In this document: positions 38,899-48,760 of the stretch, one piece after another
Layout: each line of letters begins with the position of its first letter
How positions within the stretch are numbered: position 1 is the first letter of the stretch
Assembly: GCF_937123705.1 (NCBI RefSeq)
Contig: NZ_CAKZKO010000056.1
Coordinates: forward strand, 1 to 64,000
Direction: 5' to 3'
DNA: 64,000 bases
Origin: an uncultured Paraglaciecola sp.
Lineage (GTDB): Bacteria; Pseudomonadota; Gammaproteobacteria; Enterobacterales; Alteromonadaceae
Made by a program: the position numbers and the translations under genes
The notes under the pieces: model-generated
Seen by the model: only the letters and a program-made list of their open reading frames with translations
Databases searched by the model: none
Told to the model about the DNA's origin: nothing

Positions 38899-40188
38899 TT
38901 GGAAGACTTCGCCCTTAGTAGTTTATTCGTAATTCTCGGTGTTTTGATTTTACTCTCTGCATACTTCTCAAGCTCAGAAACAGGCATGATGTCAATCAAT
39001 CGATATCGCCTTAAACATCTTGAAAATGAGGGGCACTCGGGAGCACAACGTGTTCAAAAATTACTGCAACGTCCCGATCGCCTGATTGGCTTGATCCTGA
39101 TTGGTAATAATTTAGTAAACGTCTTTGCTTCCATTATTGCAGCTCAGATATGTGTGCGGATATTTGGAGATTTAGGAGTAGCAATAGCAGGCGTAGCCCT
39201 CACCATTATTTTACTCATTTTTGCAGAAGTCACACCTAAAACACTAGCGGCGCTTCACCCAGAAAAGATTTCCTTTCCTAGTTCATTTATTCTCGCTCCC
39301 TTGCTTTTTGTTTTTATGCCCGTTGTTATTGCTCTAAATTGGATTACCAATGGCATATTGGCGTTGTTTAAAATCAACCCTAAGAATATTGATGGCGACA
39401 CCCTCAGTCAGGAAGAATTACGTACTGTGGTTTACGAAGCGGGCAATATGATCCCCAAAAAACACCAAGACATGTTGGTGGGCATTTTAGACTTAGAAAA
39501 GGTAACTGCTGAAGACATTATGGTGCCACGTAGTGATATTGTTGCCATAGACATTAACGATGAGTGGAAAGACATTCAGAAACAACTGGTGAATGCACAG
39601 CATACCAGAGTGTTGTTATACCGAGACAGCGTTGATGATGCAGTGGGATTTGTCCATGTACGAGATGCCCTAAGGTTATTATCAAAAGACCAATTTACTA
39701 AAGACAGTTTACTTCGAGCGGTTCGGGAAATTTATTTCACGCCGGAGTCGACGCCGCTTCATACCCTAATGTACAAATTTCAGGCTGCAAAAGAGCGCAT
39801 AGGGTTAGTAGTTGACGAATATGGTGACATTCAAGGATTAGTGACCTTAGAAGACATATTGGAAGAAATCATAGGCGACTTCACCACCAGTTTCTTGCCA
39901 GATCATAGTAAAGAAGCCAATGTGCAACAAGATGGAAGCGTTTTATTAGATGGCAGTGCCAATATCCGTGAGTTAAATAAAGAATTGGATTGGCAATTTC
40001 CCACTGAAGGACCAAAAACGTTAAATGGGTTAATTTTAGAATATTTAGAAGATATTCCAGAGGCCAACATTAGTTTGCGCTTAGCTGGTTACCCCATCGA
40101 AATAATCGAAATGAACGACAATATGGTCAAAACAGTTAGGGTGATCCCAGAGTTTTACCGAGAAGAGGCAGTCAATACGCCAGAGTAG
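38899..40188 (+). CDS. CNNM/CorC-family transporter-associated protein (YfjD-like)
   Basis: 429 residues: an N-terminal DUF21 membrane domain (~1-190; SSSETGMMSINRYRLKHL), two CBS domains (~205-325), and a C-terminal CorC/HlyC domain (~345-425). The family is linked to magnesium/cobalt efflux and metal resistance. The start is TTG at 38899 with AAAGGA upstream; no better start exists. Neighbourhood ffh-ypjD-yfjD is the same as in E. coli. Confidence 0.9.
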   Translation: MEDFALSSLFVILGVLILLSAYFSSSETGMMSINRYRLKHLENEGHSGAQRVQKLLQRPDRLIGLILIGNNLVNVFASIIAAQICVRIFGDLGVAIAGVALTIILLIFAEVTPKTLAALHPEKISFPSSFILAPLLFVFMPVVIALNWITNGILALFKINPKNIDGDTLSQEELRTVVYEAGNMIPKKHQDMLVGILDLEKVTAEDIMVPRSDIVAIDINDEWKDIQKQLVNAQHTRVLLYRDSVDDAVGFVHVRDALRLLSKDQFTKDSLLRAVREIYFTPESTPLHTLMYKFQAAKERIGLVVDEYGDIQGLVTLEDILEEIIGDFTTSFLPDHSKEANVQQDGSVLLDGSANIRELNKELDWQFPTEGPKTLNGLILEYLEDIPEANISLRLAGYPIEIIEMNDNMVKTVRVIPEFYREEAVNTPE

Positions 40189-40189
40189 A

Positions 40190-40369
40190 TCAGGCTTGTT
40201 TCTTTTCGCGATTGGTTTTGATTTTGTTTTTGAGAAATTCCACTTTTTCATTCAAGTTTGTTAAGCGATCATAAATCCCCTGAAGCTCATCATCGTGAGT
40301 CAGTTGCGATTCATCTACATGGTATTCCAACGTTTGTTGTAAGACCGCGGGCAAACTTTTATTGAGCAT
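40190..40369 (-). CDS. 59-residue coiled-coil protein
   Basis: An ORF of 59 codons on the minus strand, ATG at 40369 to TGA at 40190-40192. The product starts MLNKSLPAVLQQTLEYHVD and has a heptad-like basic C-terminal half (LTNLNEKVEFLKNKIKTN), suggesting a short coiled coil. It follows sixA by 57 bp on the same strand and stops two bases after the CorC-like gene ends. The Shine-Dalgarno is weak. I do not recognise a family; SlyX-like by shape only. Confidence 0.6.
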   Translation of the reverse strand: MLNKSLPAVLQQTLEYHVDESQLTHDDELQGIYDRLTNLNEKVEFLKNKIKTNREKKQA

Positions 40370-40426
40370 ATTTAAGATATCGGTTCAAACATAGTTTTTC
40401 TAAAGGTTAATATTTTCGCTTTTTAC

Positions 40427-40903
40427 TTAAACTGGGTGATAAATACTGTCAATTTTTCCGGCACCAATGGCTACATCGTATTCGACAATGACTAAACTAG
40501 AAGTGTCAAACAACATTGACTGTTTTGCAATGTTCACTTCTTCTAAAAAATAACTGACAAAGGGCATATGGCTAACAATCAAAATAACATTTGGTTGCGA
40601 CTCATCCTCAAACAAAACCCTTATATAGTCATGGGCAACCTTTGGGTCGCCTTCGGGAATGACGTCATCACATAGGTGTTTCTGTTTAACAACAATTTGC
40701 TCATTAAGTTTTGCAAATGTTTGCTGTGCACGAACATAACTACTAACCAGTGCGATATCAATCGGCGTATCCACTCCTAAGCAATGATTCAACCACATGC
40801 CAGCAGTTCCCGCTTGTTTTTCACCTTGGCTAGTTAAGCTTCGCGTCTTATCTGGCACTCGAAACCTTTCAGCTTCCCCATGACGCATGATGATTAACTT
40901 CAT
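40427..40903 (-). CDS. sixA: Phosphohistidine phosphatase
   Basis: 158 residues. The histidine phosphatase motif is at the N-terminus (IMRHGEAE), with the second His in VSHMPFVSYF (~110). SixA dephosphorylates phosphohistidine on HPt domains or on PtsN-type phosphotransfer proteins. The hybrid kinase at 26932 carries an HPt domain and could be a target, though nothing in the sequence links the two. The ATG is at 40903. Confidence 0.9.
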   Translation of the reverse strand: MKLIIMRHGEAERFRVPDKTRSLTSQGEKQAGTAGMWLNHCLGVDTPIDIALVSSYVRAQQTFAKLNEQIVVKQKHLCDDVIPEGDPKVAHDYIRVLFEDESQPNVILIVSHMPFVSYFLEEVNIAKQSMLFDTSSLVIVEYDVAIGAGKIDSIYHPV

Positions 40904-41036
40904 AATACTCGCGAAATTTGTATTTGAAACATTAAGGTGAATACCCTTAATATAGCAAAAAATATCACTAAAAATCTGTACCTTTGATAAATTAGTTTAT
41001 GCTAGAAAAGCCTGCCAACTTAGGGGAAACAGAATT

Positions 41037-43799
41037 TTGCTTAAAAGTGCCTACGACAACTGTCAATATAACTTTATTGAATTAGCCAACGGCCTACGGA
41101 TTTTATTAGTGCAAGATCCTAACTGCGCAAAAAGTGCCTGTTCTATCACTTTTAACGTAGGCCATTTTGATGATGATAAAGACTGTCTAGGCATCAGTCA
41201 CTTATTAGAGCATATGCTATTTTTGGGTAACAAACCGTTTCCAGAGCCCAATTCTTTTAATGATTTTATTGCGACTCATGGGGGCAGTATTAATGCGTTA
41301 ACAGGCACCGAATACAGCAGTTATTATTACGAGGTTGCAGCTGATCATGAAACCCAATCATTAACTCATTTATACGCAATGCTCACAACGCCTTTATTTT
41401 GTGAGGCGCTAATCGAAAAAGAAATAAATGCTATTGACGCCGAGTTTTTATTAAAACAAAAAGACGATTTAAGGCGACTTTATCAAGTCCATAAAGAAAC
41501 ATGCAACCCCGCCCATCCTTTCAGTCAATTTTCGGTAGGCAACCACCAAACATTCAACGCTTTCAGTCCTTTGCAACTAAAGCAGAAAATAACGCGAATG
41601 TTTGAGCGTTATTATCAACCACAAAATGCCTGTTTGTGTTTTGTGAGTCAACAACCTTTGGCCTTAAGTGAACAGGCTGTGGTGCAGCAGTTTGGGCAGT
41701 GGACTTCAAACAGTGAAATACCCACTAAACAGCTTCCAACACTTTATTTAGAACGCCACCTTGGGGTACAAATCAATATATTGCCTCTACAAAAAGCTCG
41801 TAGGATGATCTTAACTTTTGCACTTCCAGAACAACAATCCCACTATAGAAGTAAACCTTTACATGTTTTAAGTCATATTCTGGGAGATGAAGGTGAAGGC
41901 GGGTTATTACATTTTTATAAAGCCAAAAACTGGGCGACAGGCCTAAGTGCCGGAGGCGGAATAGAAGGCAGTACTTTTAGAGATTTTAATATTAACCTGC
42001 AATTGACGGACCTTGGTATTCAAAGTGCTGACGATATCATAACTGCACTTTTTTCCTATATTGCCATGATTAAAGAAAACGGAATAGATCAGTGGAGGAT
42101 TGAGGAAACCGCCACCCTAAATCAACTTATGTGGGATTTTCCCGACCAAGCAAAGGCGATTGACGACGCTTCACACTATAGTCAGGCAATGTTCGAATAC
42201 CCCCCTGAGCATCTCATCGCTGGTGACTTTATTTTAGACAAGCCTGCTGCAGATTTAGTATTGCGAATGATAGGGTATTTTTGCCCTAAAAATATGCGTA
42301 TAAAAACAGTAAACCCCAATGTTAAAACGACTCATAAAGCCAATTGGTACCATACCCCTTATAGCATAGAATTCATTGAGCCTAGCCGCATAGAGGCCTT
42401 TCTTAGTGGAAAATGGCGTGCGCACTTTGCACTTCCCAAAGCGAATCAATACTTACCCAATCGACACCCCGTTAAACCTGTTAAACCTATCGCTGCTGAT
42501 TATGTTTTGCCCAAGCAAATCATCACTGAGAAAGGGCTAGAGATATGGTATGGGCAAGATGATAAATTTGATCAACCTAAAGGAGACTGTTTTTTAAGTT
42601 TTGATTGTCAGGCAGTCAATGAAGGCATTCACATTTCAACCGCAAAACGTTTGTGGATAGCCCTGTTAAATGAAAAGCTCAATCAACAATATTATCAAGC
42701 AAATTTGGCCGGCATGCATTTCCACTTTTACCCTCACCAAGGAGGGTTTTCTTTACAAACCAATGGCTTTAGCACCAATCAATTAAAATACTGTACAAAT
42801 TTATTGACCCAAATAGTGGTTAACAACGACTTCTCTGATAATTTTAATCAGGTCAAAGCGAAGCAAATCCAAGGGCTATCCAACGCCTTGCTGAATAAAC
42901 CCATTAACCGTCTATTCTCAAAACTATCGGTGCTTATGCAACAACAAAATCATGCCCCATCAGATATGGCTGTGATTATGCAAGACCTAACCTTAGAAGA
43001 TATATTGTTAACCAAGAAAAAACTCTTAAGCCAGTTTCATTTAGAAGGGCTGATGTATGGTGATTGGACGACTTCAGAGGCCTATAACGTCAGTGCCGAT
43101 ATCAAACAGTTCAGAATGATGCATGGGAGCTGTGATAAATTGCAAAGAGGCGTTATTGATGTGAGGCACAGTCAAGCTGTTTTTTATCATGTTGAATGCC
43201 AGCATAACGACCCAGCTGTTGTCATATACTTTCAAGCTCCTAGCTCAGACCTTAAAACAATTGCCTTAACGATTTTGGCAGAACAATTGTTAGCCACCCC
43301 ATTTTTCAATCAAATACGCACCAAACAACAACTAGGGTATCTTGTGGGAAGTGGTTACATTCCTTACAACCAGCACCCTGGAATTGGCTTTTATATTCAA
43401 TCACCGCAACACTCAGCAGAATACCTAATTGACGCTATTCACGTTTTTTTAAAAAACATGGTTGAAAATATTCAACTGTATAGTGATATCTGGCCTGCCC
43501 TTAAAAATGGTGTAATGAAACAACTAGTAGAAAAAGATACCAACTTAAGTATGAAGAGCCAGAGATTATGGATGGCAATTGGTAATCATGATACGTCCTT
43601 TACCTATAGTGAACGCATGAAGCAAACCATCTTAGATATCAAATTCAGTGATCTTAGCGAATATTTATCCTCACTGGTAACGCGACAAGGTTTTGGCGAA
43701 GTTATATTGTGCAGTGGTAAACAACAAACCCAAAGCGCATTCAATGTTAACCCAATTGAAAATATTCAAAATTTTAAATCTACCAGCCAGTACCTTTAA
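41037..43799 (+). CDS. M16 family zinc metalloprotease (pitrilysin/insulinase-like)
   Basis: 920 residues, the full two-half M16A architecture. The inverted zinc motif HLLEH is at 55-59 (GISHLLEHMLFLG), and the distal Glu lies in EINAIDAEF about 76 residues on. No signal peptide is visible, unlike E. coli Ptr, so it may be cytoplasmic. The C-terminal half lacks a second zinc site, as expected. The start is TTG at 41037 with AGGGGA upstream. It degrades short peptides; the target is unknown. Confidence 0.92.
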   Translation: MLKSAYDNCQYNFIELANGLRILLVQDPNCAKSACSITFNVGHFDDDKDCLGISHLLEHMLFLGNKPFPEPNSFNDFIATHGGSINALTGTEYSSYYYEVAADHETQSLTHLYAMLTTPLFCEALIEKEINAIDAEFLLKQKDDLRRLYQVHKETCNPAHPFSQFSVGNHQTFNAFSPLQLKQKITRMFERYYQPQNACLCFVSQQPLALSEQAVVQQFGQWTSNSEIPTKQLPTLYLERHLGVQINILPLQKARRMILTFALPEQQSHYRSKPLHVLSHILGDEGEGGLLHFYKAKNWATGLSAGGGIEGSTFRDFNINLQLTDLGIQSADDIITALFSYIAMIKENGIDQWRIEETATLNQLMWDFPDQAKAIDDASHYSQAMFEYPPEHLIAGDFILDKPAADLVLRMIGYFCPKNMRIKTVNPNVKTTHKANWYHTPYSIEFIEPSRIEAFLSGKWRAHFALPKANQYLPNRHPVKPVKPIAADYVLPKQIITEKGLEIWYGQDDKFDQPKGDCFLSFDCQAVNEGIHISTAKRLWIALLNEKLNQQYYQANLAGMHFHFYPHQGGFSLQTNGFSTNQLKYCTNLLTQIVVNNDFSDNFNQVKAKQIQGLSNALLNKPINRLFSKLSVLMQQQNHAPSDMAVIMQDLTLEDILLTKKKLLSQFHLEGLMYGDWTTSEAYNVSADIKQFRMMHGSCDKLQRGVIDVRHSQAVFYHVECQHNDPAVVIYFQAPSSDLKTIALTILAEQLLATPFFNQIRTKQQLGYLVGSGYIPYNQHPGIGFYIQSPQHSAEYLIDAIHVFLKNMVENIQLYSDIWPALKNGVMKQLVEKDTNLSMKSQRLWMAIGNHDTSFTYSERMKQTILDIKFSDLSEYLSSLVTRQGFGEVILCSGKQQTQSAFNVNPIENIQNFKSTSQYL

Positions 43800-43997
43800 A
43801 ACGTATATGAATGCAGACAGTCCACTCAAAAAAGCAGCAATCACACACTTTTATCCCTCCCTTCATTCGTTTAAACACATTATTACTTGATGCAGACTTA
43901 TAAATTAGGCATATTTAACATTTGGAGAATAAAAAACTCTGCCTGTTTCGTTCCAATAATAATAAGGTAGTTCACTACCATTAAGTGAGATGTAAAA

Positions 43998-46900
43998 ATT
44001 AGCTCTTTATTAACATTTCGCAGACTCTTCTTGTGTCTTCTATTAGGACTGTTTATTCAGTATGCACAGGCATCTAACAATGTTTTTGTTAAGTACTCTA
44101 AGTCTGAAGGTTTAGTACAAAATACTGTCACTAATAGTCTGGAAGATCACCACGGATTTATGTGGTTTTCTACATATGAAGGTTTAAGCCGTTTTGATGG
44201 TTACGAATTCAAAAATTATAGACATTCCAATAAAGATCCTTATTCATTACCTAATAATCTAACCGTAAAATTATTACTGGACTCTTCAGGCAATCTTTGG
44301 GTAGCGACTAAAAATGGTTTAGCCAAATATAACCCCTTAAAAGATAATTTTAAAAATTATAATACCGATAATAGCGAATTAAGTAGCAATGAAATTTTTA
44401 CTATCGCCCTAAACAACGATGGAAATTTATTGGTTTCTACTGCAGAAAATCTTTACCTTTATGATGAAATAGCAGACTCCTTTTTACCCTTTACCGTCAA
44501 AGGAGAAAAATTACCCGCCGATATAAAAGTTATTTTTAGTGAACAAGATAAAACCTGGTTAGGTAGTTTAGCCAATGGCATTTTCATTCTAGAACATGAC
44601 TCTAATACCTTGTTTAGTTTGCAAAAAGCTAATCCTTGGGATCTCCAAATACGTGCTAACTATCTGTCTGACTTCAAAAAAATCAATGACACTTATTGGC
44701 TTGCTACCGAAAATGGTGCTTATTTGATCGATGCCAACCTTAGCTCAGTACGATTACTAAATACTCAGAGTGCTCCAGCTATTATAGGTGATGACGTACT
44801 GAGTATTTTACAAAATCATAACGGCAATATCTGGTTAGGCACTTCAACAGGTATCAGTATTTTGGATAGCAACAATAAACTTTTGTTCTCTCTCGATTCA
44901 GAGAATAACAAGAGATTAGGCTTAGAAAGTGCACATATTTTAAGTCTATTTCGAGACTCAAATAATTCCATTTGGTTAGGCACCTATTCAGGCGGACTAT
45001 ATAGATACAATGCAGACAGCTCTGAAATCATGCTTTTTAGAAAGTCCCCCTCTAAGGAAGTAGGCTTATCTGGAAACATAATTTGGGGATTATCCGAGGA
45101 TACAAACGGAAAAATTTGGGTGGCCACTCAATCTAACGGACTCAACCGCTTTGATCTTGACAGCTTAGTATTTGACCATTTTTTGCGTACATTTGAGCAT
45201 AATATCTGGGCTCTAAAAGTCGACGAATTCAATAAAATTTGGATCGCCAGCTCGGGCGGATTGTTTATCTATAAGCAATCAAGTGATACGGAGTTAACCT
45301 TAATAGATACGCTTTTTTCAGGAAAAGATATTATTAACCTGTCGCATTTTTATGATCGTATGTGGTTGCTCACACAAGATGGTATTGTAAAGTGGATAGA
45401 TCCGCTGTCGTTAGAAGTTCACAGTATAGATCTAGCTGATAATAAAATTAATTACATTAAGCCCCTTTACGTAGACTCAGACAGCAATCTCTGGTTAGAC
45501 ACCAACTTAGGCATGGTGTTATACAATCTAGACACCGCCATGGTTAAACAACTGATGATTGAATTAGACTCATCTGTAAGACACTTTAGTTCTGTGATTG
45601 AAGTCAGTAATGGCTATTGGTTATCCTCATTAAGTCAAGGTATGGTCAAGCTCGATAAGTCATCGTTTCGTATTATTAAGCAGCTTAGTGATGAAAATGG
45701 ATTGGCCAGTAACACCATACTAAAAACGCTTAGGTTTAAAGATAGCCTTTGGGTATCTCATGTAAGTGGCGGTATTGACGAAATATCCATTGAGTCAGGC
45801 AAGGTTTTGCAAAACATTGCACCTAGTCGACTGGGATATAATGAGTTAAACGAAGACTCCGGCATGTTGTCAAAATCAGCACGGCTATTATTTGGTGGCA
45901 CCGATGGCATTTTAATATTCTCGCCAGAAGATTTGTCAGTTAAAGCCACCAACAACAAAAACAAAGAAAATCAAAAACGAAAAAGTAAAGCTCCTACTAT
46001 TACTCAACTTCGTTTATTCAATTTACCCATATCCGTGCATTCGGACAAAAGTCCTCTAATCAAACCTATAAACTTATCAACTAGTATTGATTTACCCAAT
46101 AAGTCGACAATGTTAAGTGTAAAATTTGCGCAACTTAACCCTGTCAACCCCGTTGCCGTTAAGTATCGATACCGGCTGTTAGGTTTATCTGACAAATGGA
46201 TTGAAACTGATGCAGAGTCGTCGAGACGCGCTGAGTTTTCGTACCTAGATTTTGGAAGCTATGAATTTATTGTTCAGAGTAAAAACCCTACATCTAGCTG
46301 GTCGGAGCCAACAACTCTTAAAATCAATATTGCACCGCCATTTTGGTTAGCCAGAAATGCCCTTATTTTATATGCCCTACTGGGTATTTTGATTTTGATC
46401 TTCTGGATAAAACAGCTGCGTGCTAAAAATGCGATTAACCAATCAATCCAGGAAAACGAAGAGCGCTTAAAATTAACACTATGGAGTAGTGGTGATGAAC
46501 TATGGGATTGGGATATTTATAAGGGACAAGTTTTTCGATCTAATACTTGGGGAACCTTAGACTTTCCTCAAGATGATATTAGAGTTAATAGCTCTTACGA
46601 AGCCAACATTCATCCTAATGATATTCAACGTGTACAACAGACCCTAAATGATCACCTAAGTGAGAAAACTGAACATTACGAAATCACCTACCGTGCCAAA
46701 ACGTATAAGGGTGACTGGATATGGGTACTCGACCGCGGCAAAATAGTAGCGCGAGACATAAACCATCAACCTCAGAGAATGACGGGAACCTTAAAGAATA
46801 TTAGTCATTTGAAAGAAGCCGATGAACAGCTCAAACTATTTAAGCGTTCTATTGAAACCATATCTGACGGCGTATTTATTACCGATACCTCTTTTAAGTT

Positions 46901-48503
46901 TATCTCTGTGAATAATTCTCACTGTAAATATACAGGTGAAACACGTGAGCAAGCGTTAGCCAGTTATTTAACCTTTCATCAATATCCAGGTGCCTTTACC
47001 GAAGAAGTCAAAAAATCGTTACAACAGAAAGGCAATTGGAATGGAGAGGTGGAATCTCGGCGGGCGGGAGGAGAAAAATTTGAGATGGAGTTAAACATTG
47101 ACGCCATCACCGATGAGGATGGCAAAATAAGCCATTACGTTGGAGTGTTTTCGGATATTACATCTCGTAAGACCACAGAAAAAGAACTGCTGAAGCTATC
47201 TAACACAGATCCGTTAACAGACTTGCCTAACCGTTCATTCTTCCAAGCAAACCATGACAATATAGTGCGTAGAAATACCCAACATGCTCTGCTGTGCATG
47301 GATATGGATAATTTCAAAAAGATAAATGACTCTCTAGGCCATCAAACAGGTGATATTTTAATCAAACAAATAGCCAAACGCCTCAAGAAAATGGCGGGTA
47401 CTAAGGCGACTTGTTATAGGTTAGGAGGTGATGAGTTTAGTATTCTTATTGATAACTCCACTGATATTCATCACATCACACACTTCGCACAGACAATTTT
47501 AGACAATATGGCTCGGCCTTTTATAATCAACAAACAGGAGTTTGTATTAGGCGCCAGCCTAGGGATTGCCTTTTACCCTGAAGATGGAAGCAATTCACAG
47601 GAATTACTTAAAAATGCCGACACAGCTATGTACTTTGCAAAAAATGCTGGCGGTAATAAGTACCAATTCTTTAGCGGTGAAATGAACCAAAATGCAGTGC
47701 GCCAGCTACAGATAGAAAACCTCATTAGGCATGGTTTAAAGGAAGATTTATTTTCGGTTTTTTACCAACCTAAAGTGGATATTGCCAGTGGCAAGTTAGT
47801 CAGTATGGAAGCACTAGTACGCTACGAGCATCCCGAAAAAGGTTTAGTGAGTCCTGCTCAGTTTATACCTTTAGCGGAACAAACCGGGCAAATTGTAGAT
47901 ATAGGTGAAGTGGTACTCAAAAAAGCCTGTGAAGACACAAAACGTTGGGTAGATGCAGGGCTTTTCACTGGCCGTGTTGCCGTTAATATTGCAGCCAGAC
48001 AGTTTGAGATCCCAGATTTAGATGAGCGCATTATGAATATCTTGCAAAAATCAGGGCTGTCGGCATTACATTTAGAATGTGAGATAACCGAAGGCACCTT
48101 AATGCAGAGTCCAGAAAATGCCCTTAGAATGATGCAGCGTTTGCGAGAGCGTGGCATACATTTGGCTTTAGATGACTTTGGTACCGGCTACTCATCGCTA
48201 GCGTACTTAAAACAATTCCCTATTAATACCTTAAAAATTGATAAAGCCTTTATTGACGACATAGCGACCAGCGCCGAAGACAGGCATATGGCTAAGGCCA
48301 TTATTACCATTGCCCATAATCTAGGTCTAAAAGTGGTAGCTGAAGGGGTTGAGTACGAAAATCAACTGTCAATTTTACGCCGCTACCAGTGCGAAATGTT
48401 GCAGGGCTACCTCTATAGTAAGCCACTAAGTGCGGCAAGGTTTGAACGCTTGTTGCAAGAAAATCACGCACTTCAAAAAACCATTCAAAGTTCAAACATA
48501 TAA
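43998..48503 (+). CDS. Reg_prop/Y_Y_Y/PAS/GGDEF/EAL giant c-di-GMP sensor
   Basis: About 1500 residues. An in-frame TGA at 43986 limits the N-terminus. Starting at ATT 43998 gives a proper signal peptide (basic RR followed by LFLCLLLGLFIQYAQAS). A TTG at 44031 would leave only the hydrophobic part and has no Shine-Dalgarno. Order: periplasmic two-component-regulator propeller (~30-680), Y_Y_Y domain (~705-775), membrane segment (~780-800), two PAS/PAC domains (~830-1060), GGDEF (~1070-1235; intact GGDEF) and EAL (~1250-1490; EALVR and DDFGTGYSSL). Both output domains look active. The propeller type is usually seen on HTCS polysaccharide sensors in Bacteroidetes. Confidence 0.92.
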   Translation: MSSLLTFRRLFLCLLLGLFIQYAQASNNVFVKYSKSEGLVQNTVTNSLEDHHGFMWFSTYEGLSRFDGYEFKNYRHSNKDPYSLPNNLTVKLLLDSSGNLWVATKNGLAKYNPLKDNFKNYNTDNSELSSNEIFTIALNNDGNLLVSTAENLYLYDEIADSFLPFTVKGEKLPADIKVIFSEQDKTWLGSLANGIFILEHDSNTLFSLQKANPWDLQIRANYLSDFKKINDTYWLATENGAYLIDANLSSVRLLNTQSAPAIIGDDVLSILQNHNGNIWLGTSTGISILDSNNKLLFSLDSENNKRLGLESAHILSLFRDSNNSIWLGTYSGGLYRYNADSSEIMLFRKSPSKEVGLSGNIIWGLSEDTNGKIWVATQSNGLNRFDLDSLVFDHFLRTFEHNIWALKVDEFNKIWIASSGGLFIYKQSSDTELTLIDTLFSGKDIINLSHFYDRMWLLTQDGIVKWIDPLSLEVHSIDLADNKINYIKPLYVDSDSNLWLDTNLGMVLYNLDTAMVKQLMIELDSSVRHFSSVIEVSNGYWLSSLSQGMVKLDKSSFRIIKQLSDENGLASNTILKTLRFKDSLWVSHVSGGIDEISIESGKVLQNIAPSRLGYNELNEDSGMLSKSARLLFGGTDGILIFSPEDLSVKATNNKNKENQKRKSKAPTITQLRLFNLPISVHSDKSPLIKPINLSTSIDLPNKSTMLSVKFAQLNPVNPVAVKYRYRLLGLSDKWIETDAESSRRAEFSYLDFGSYEFIVQSKNPTSSWSEPTTLKINIAPPFWLARNALILYALLGILILIFWIKQLRAKNAINQSIQENEERLKLTLWSSGDELWDWDIYKGQVFRSNTWGTLDFPQDDIRVNSSYEANIHPNDIQRVQQTLNDHLSEKTEHYEITYRAKTYKGDWIWVLDRGKIVARDINHQPQRMTGTLKNISHLKEADEQLKLFKRSIETISDGVFITDTSFKFISVNNSHCKYTGETREQALASYLTFHQYPGAFTEEVKKSLQQKGNWNGEVESRRAGGEKFEMELNIDAITDEDGKISHYVGVFSDITSRKTTEKELLKLSNTDPLTDLPNRSFFQANHDNIVRRNTQHALLCMDMDNFKKINDSLGHQTGDILIKQIAKRLKKMAGTKATCYRLGGDEFSILIDNSTDIHHITHFAQTILDNMARPFIINKQEFVLGASLGIAFYPEDGSNSQELLKNADTAMYFAKNAGGNKYQFFSGEMNQNAVRQLQIENLIRHGLKEDLFSVFYQPKVDIASGKLVSMEALVRYEHPEKGLVSPAQFIPLAEQTGQIVDIGEVVLKKACEDTKRWVDAGLFTGRVAVNIAARQFEIPDLDERIMNILQKSGLSALHLECEITEGTLMQSPENALRMMQRLRERGIHLALDDFGTGYSSLAYLKQFPINTLKIDKAFIDDIATSAEDRHMAKAIITIAHNLGLKVVAEGVEYENQLSILRRYQCEMLQGYLYSKPLSAARFERLLQENHALQKTIQSSNI

Positions 48504-48590
48504 TTTCATTGCTAGCTGTTTTCTAGGATCCCTACAACGCAACAACTATAGGATCATTAATTTTACCCTATAGGCAGATTGCATTGGGTT

Positions 48591-48630
48591 GTCTCTATTT
48601 GAAAGAGAAAGACCATTGCTGCATAGAGAC
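48591..48630. promoter_or_regulatory. Inverted repeat, possible activator site
   Basis: GTCTCTAT (48591-48598) and ATAGAGAC (48623-48630) are perfect 8-bp reverse complements 24 bp apart. They lie 50-90 bp upstream of a sigma-54-like promoter, where an NtrC-family activator would bind. Confidence 0.4.
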
Positions 48631-48680
48631 GTCTTGGGCAAAATTGGCTGGGGCTCTTTAATTATGTGATTTGGCATTAT

Positions 48681-48696
48681 TGGCACGGTTCTCGCT
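48681..48696 (+). promoter_or_regulatory. Sigma-54-like -24/-12 promoter of the small peptide gene
   Basis: TGGCACGGTTCTCGCT matches TGGCAC-N5-TTGCW with one mismatch (TCGC for TTGC) and keeps the exact GG-N10-GC spacing. The ATG at 48761 is about 65 bp downstream. Confidence 0.6.
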
Positions 48697-48760
48697 TTGA
48701 GTATTATGACCGACATAAAAATGCCGGCATAAACGTCAATAAAACAACGAGGAAATCAAG

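Larger units (their letters stand above)
48504..48760. other. Intergenic region with hairpins and a sigma-54-like promoter
   Basis: It holds a possible terminator after the giant sensor (CTATAGG/CCTATAG, 48546-48573, no T-run), an inverted repeat GTCTCTAT...ATAGAGAC (48591-48598, 48623-48630), and the sigma-54-like element at 48681-48696. It leads into the small secreted peptide gene. Confidence 0.55.

Noticed and set aside
38487..38999. Minus-strand ORF of 170 codons across ypjD
   Set aside because: Overlaps two real plus-strand genes and has no family features.
43807..43890. 27-codon ATG ORF after the M16 protease
   Set aside because: Very short, no Shine-Dalgarno, no recognisable features.
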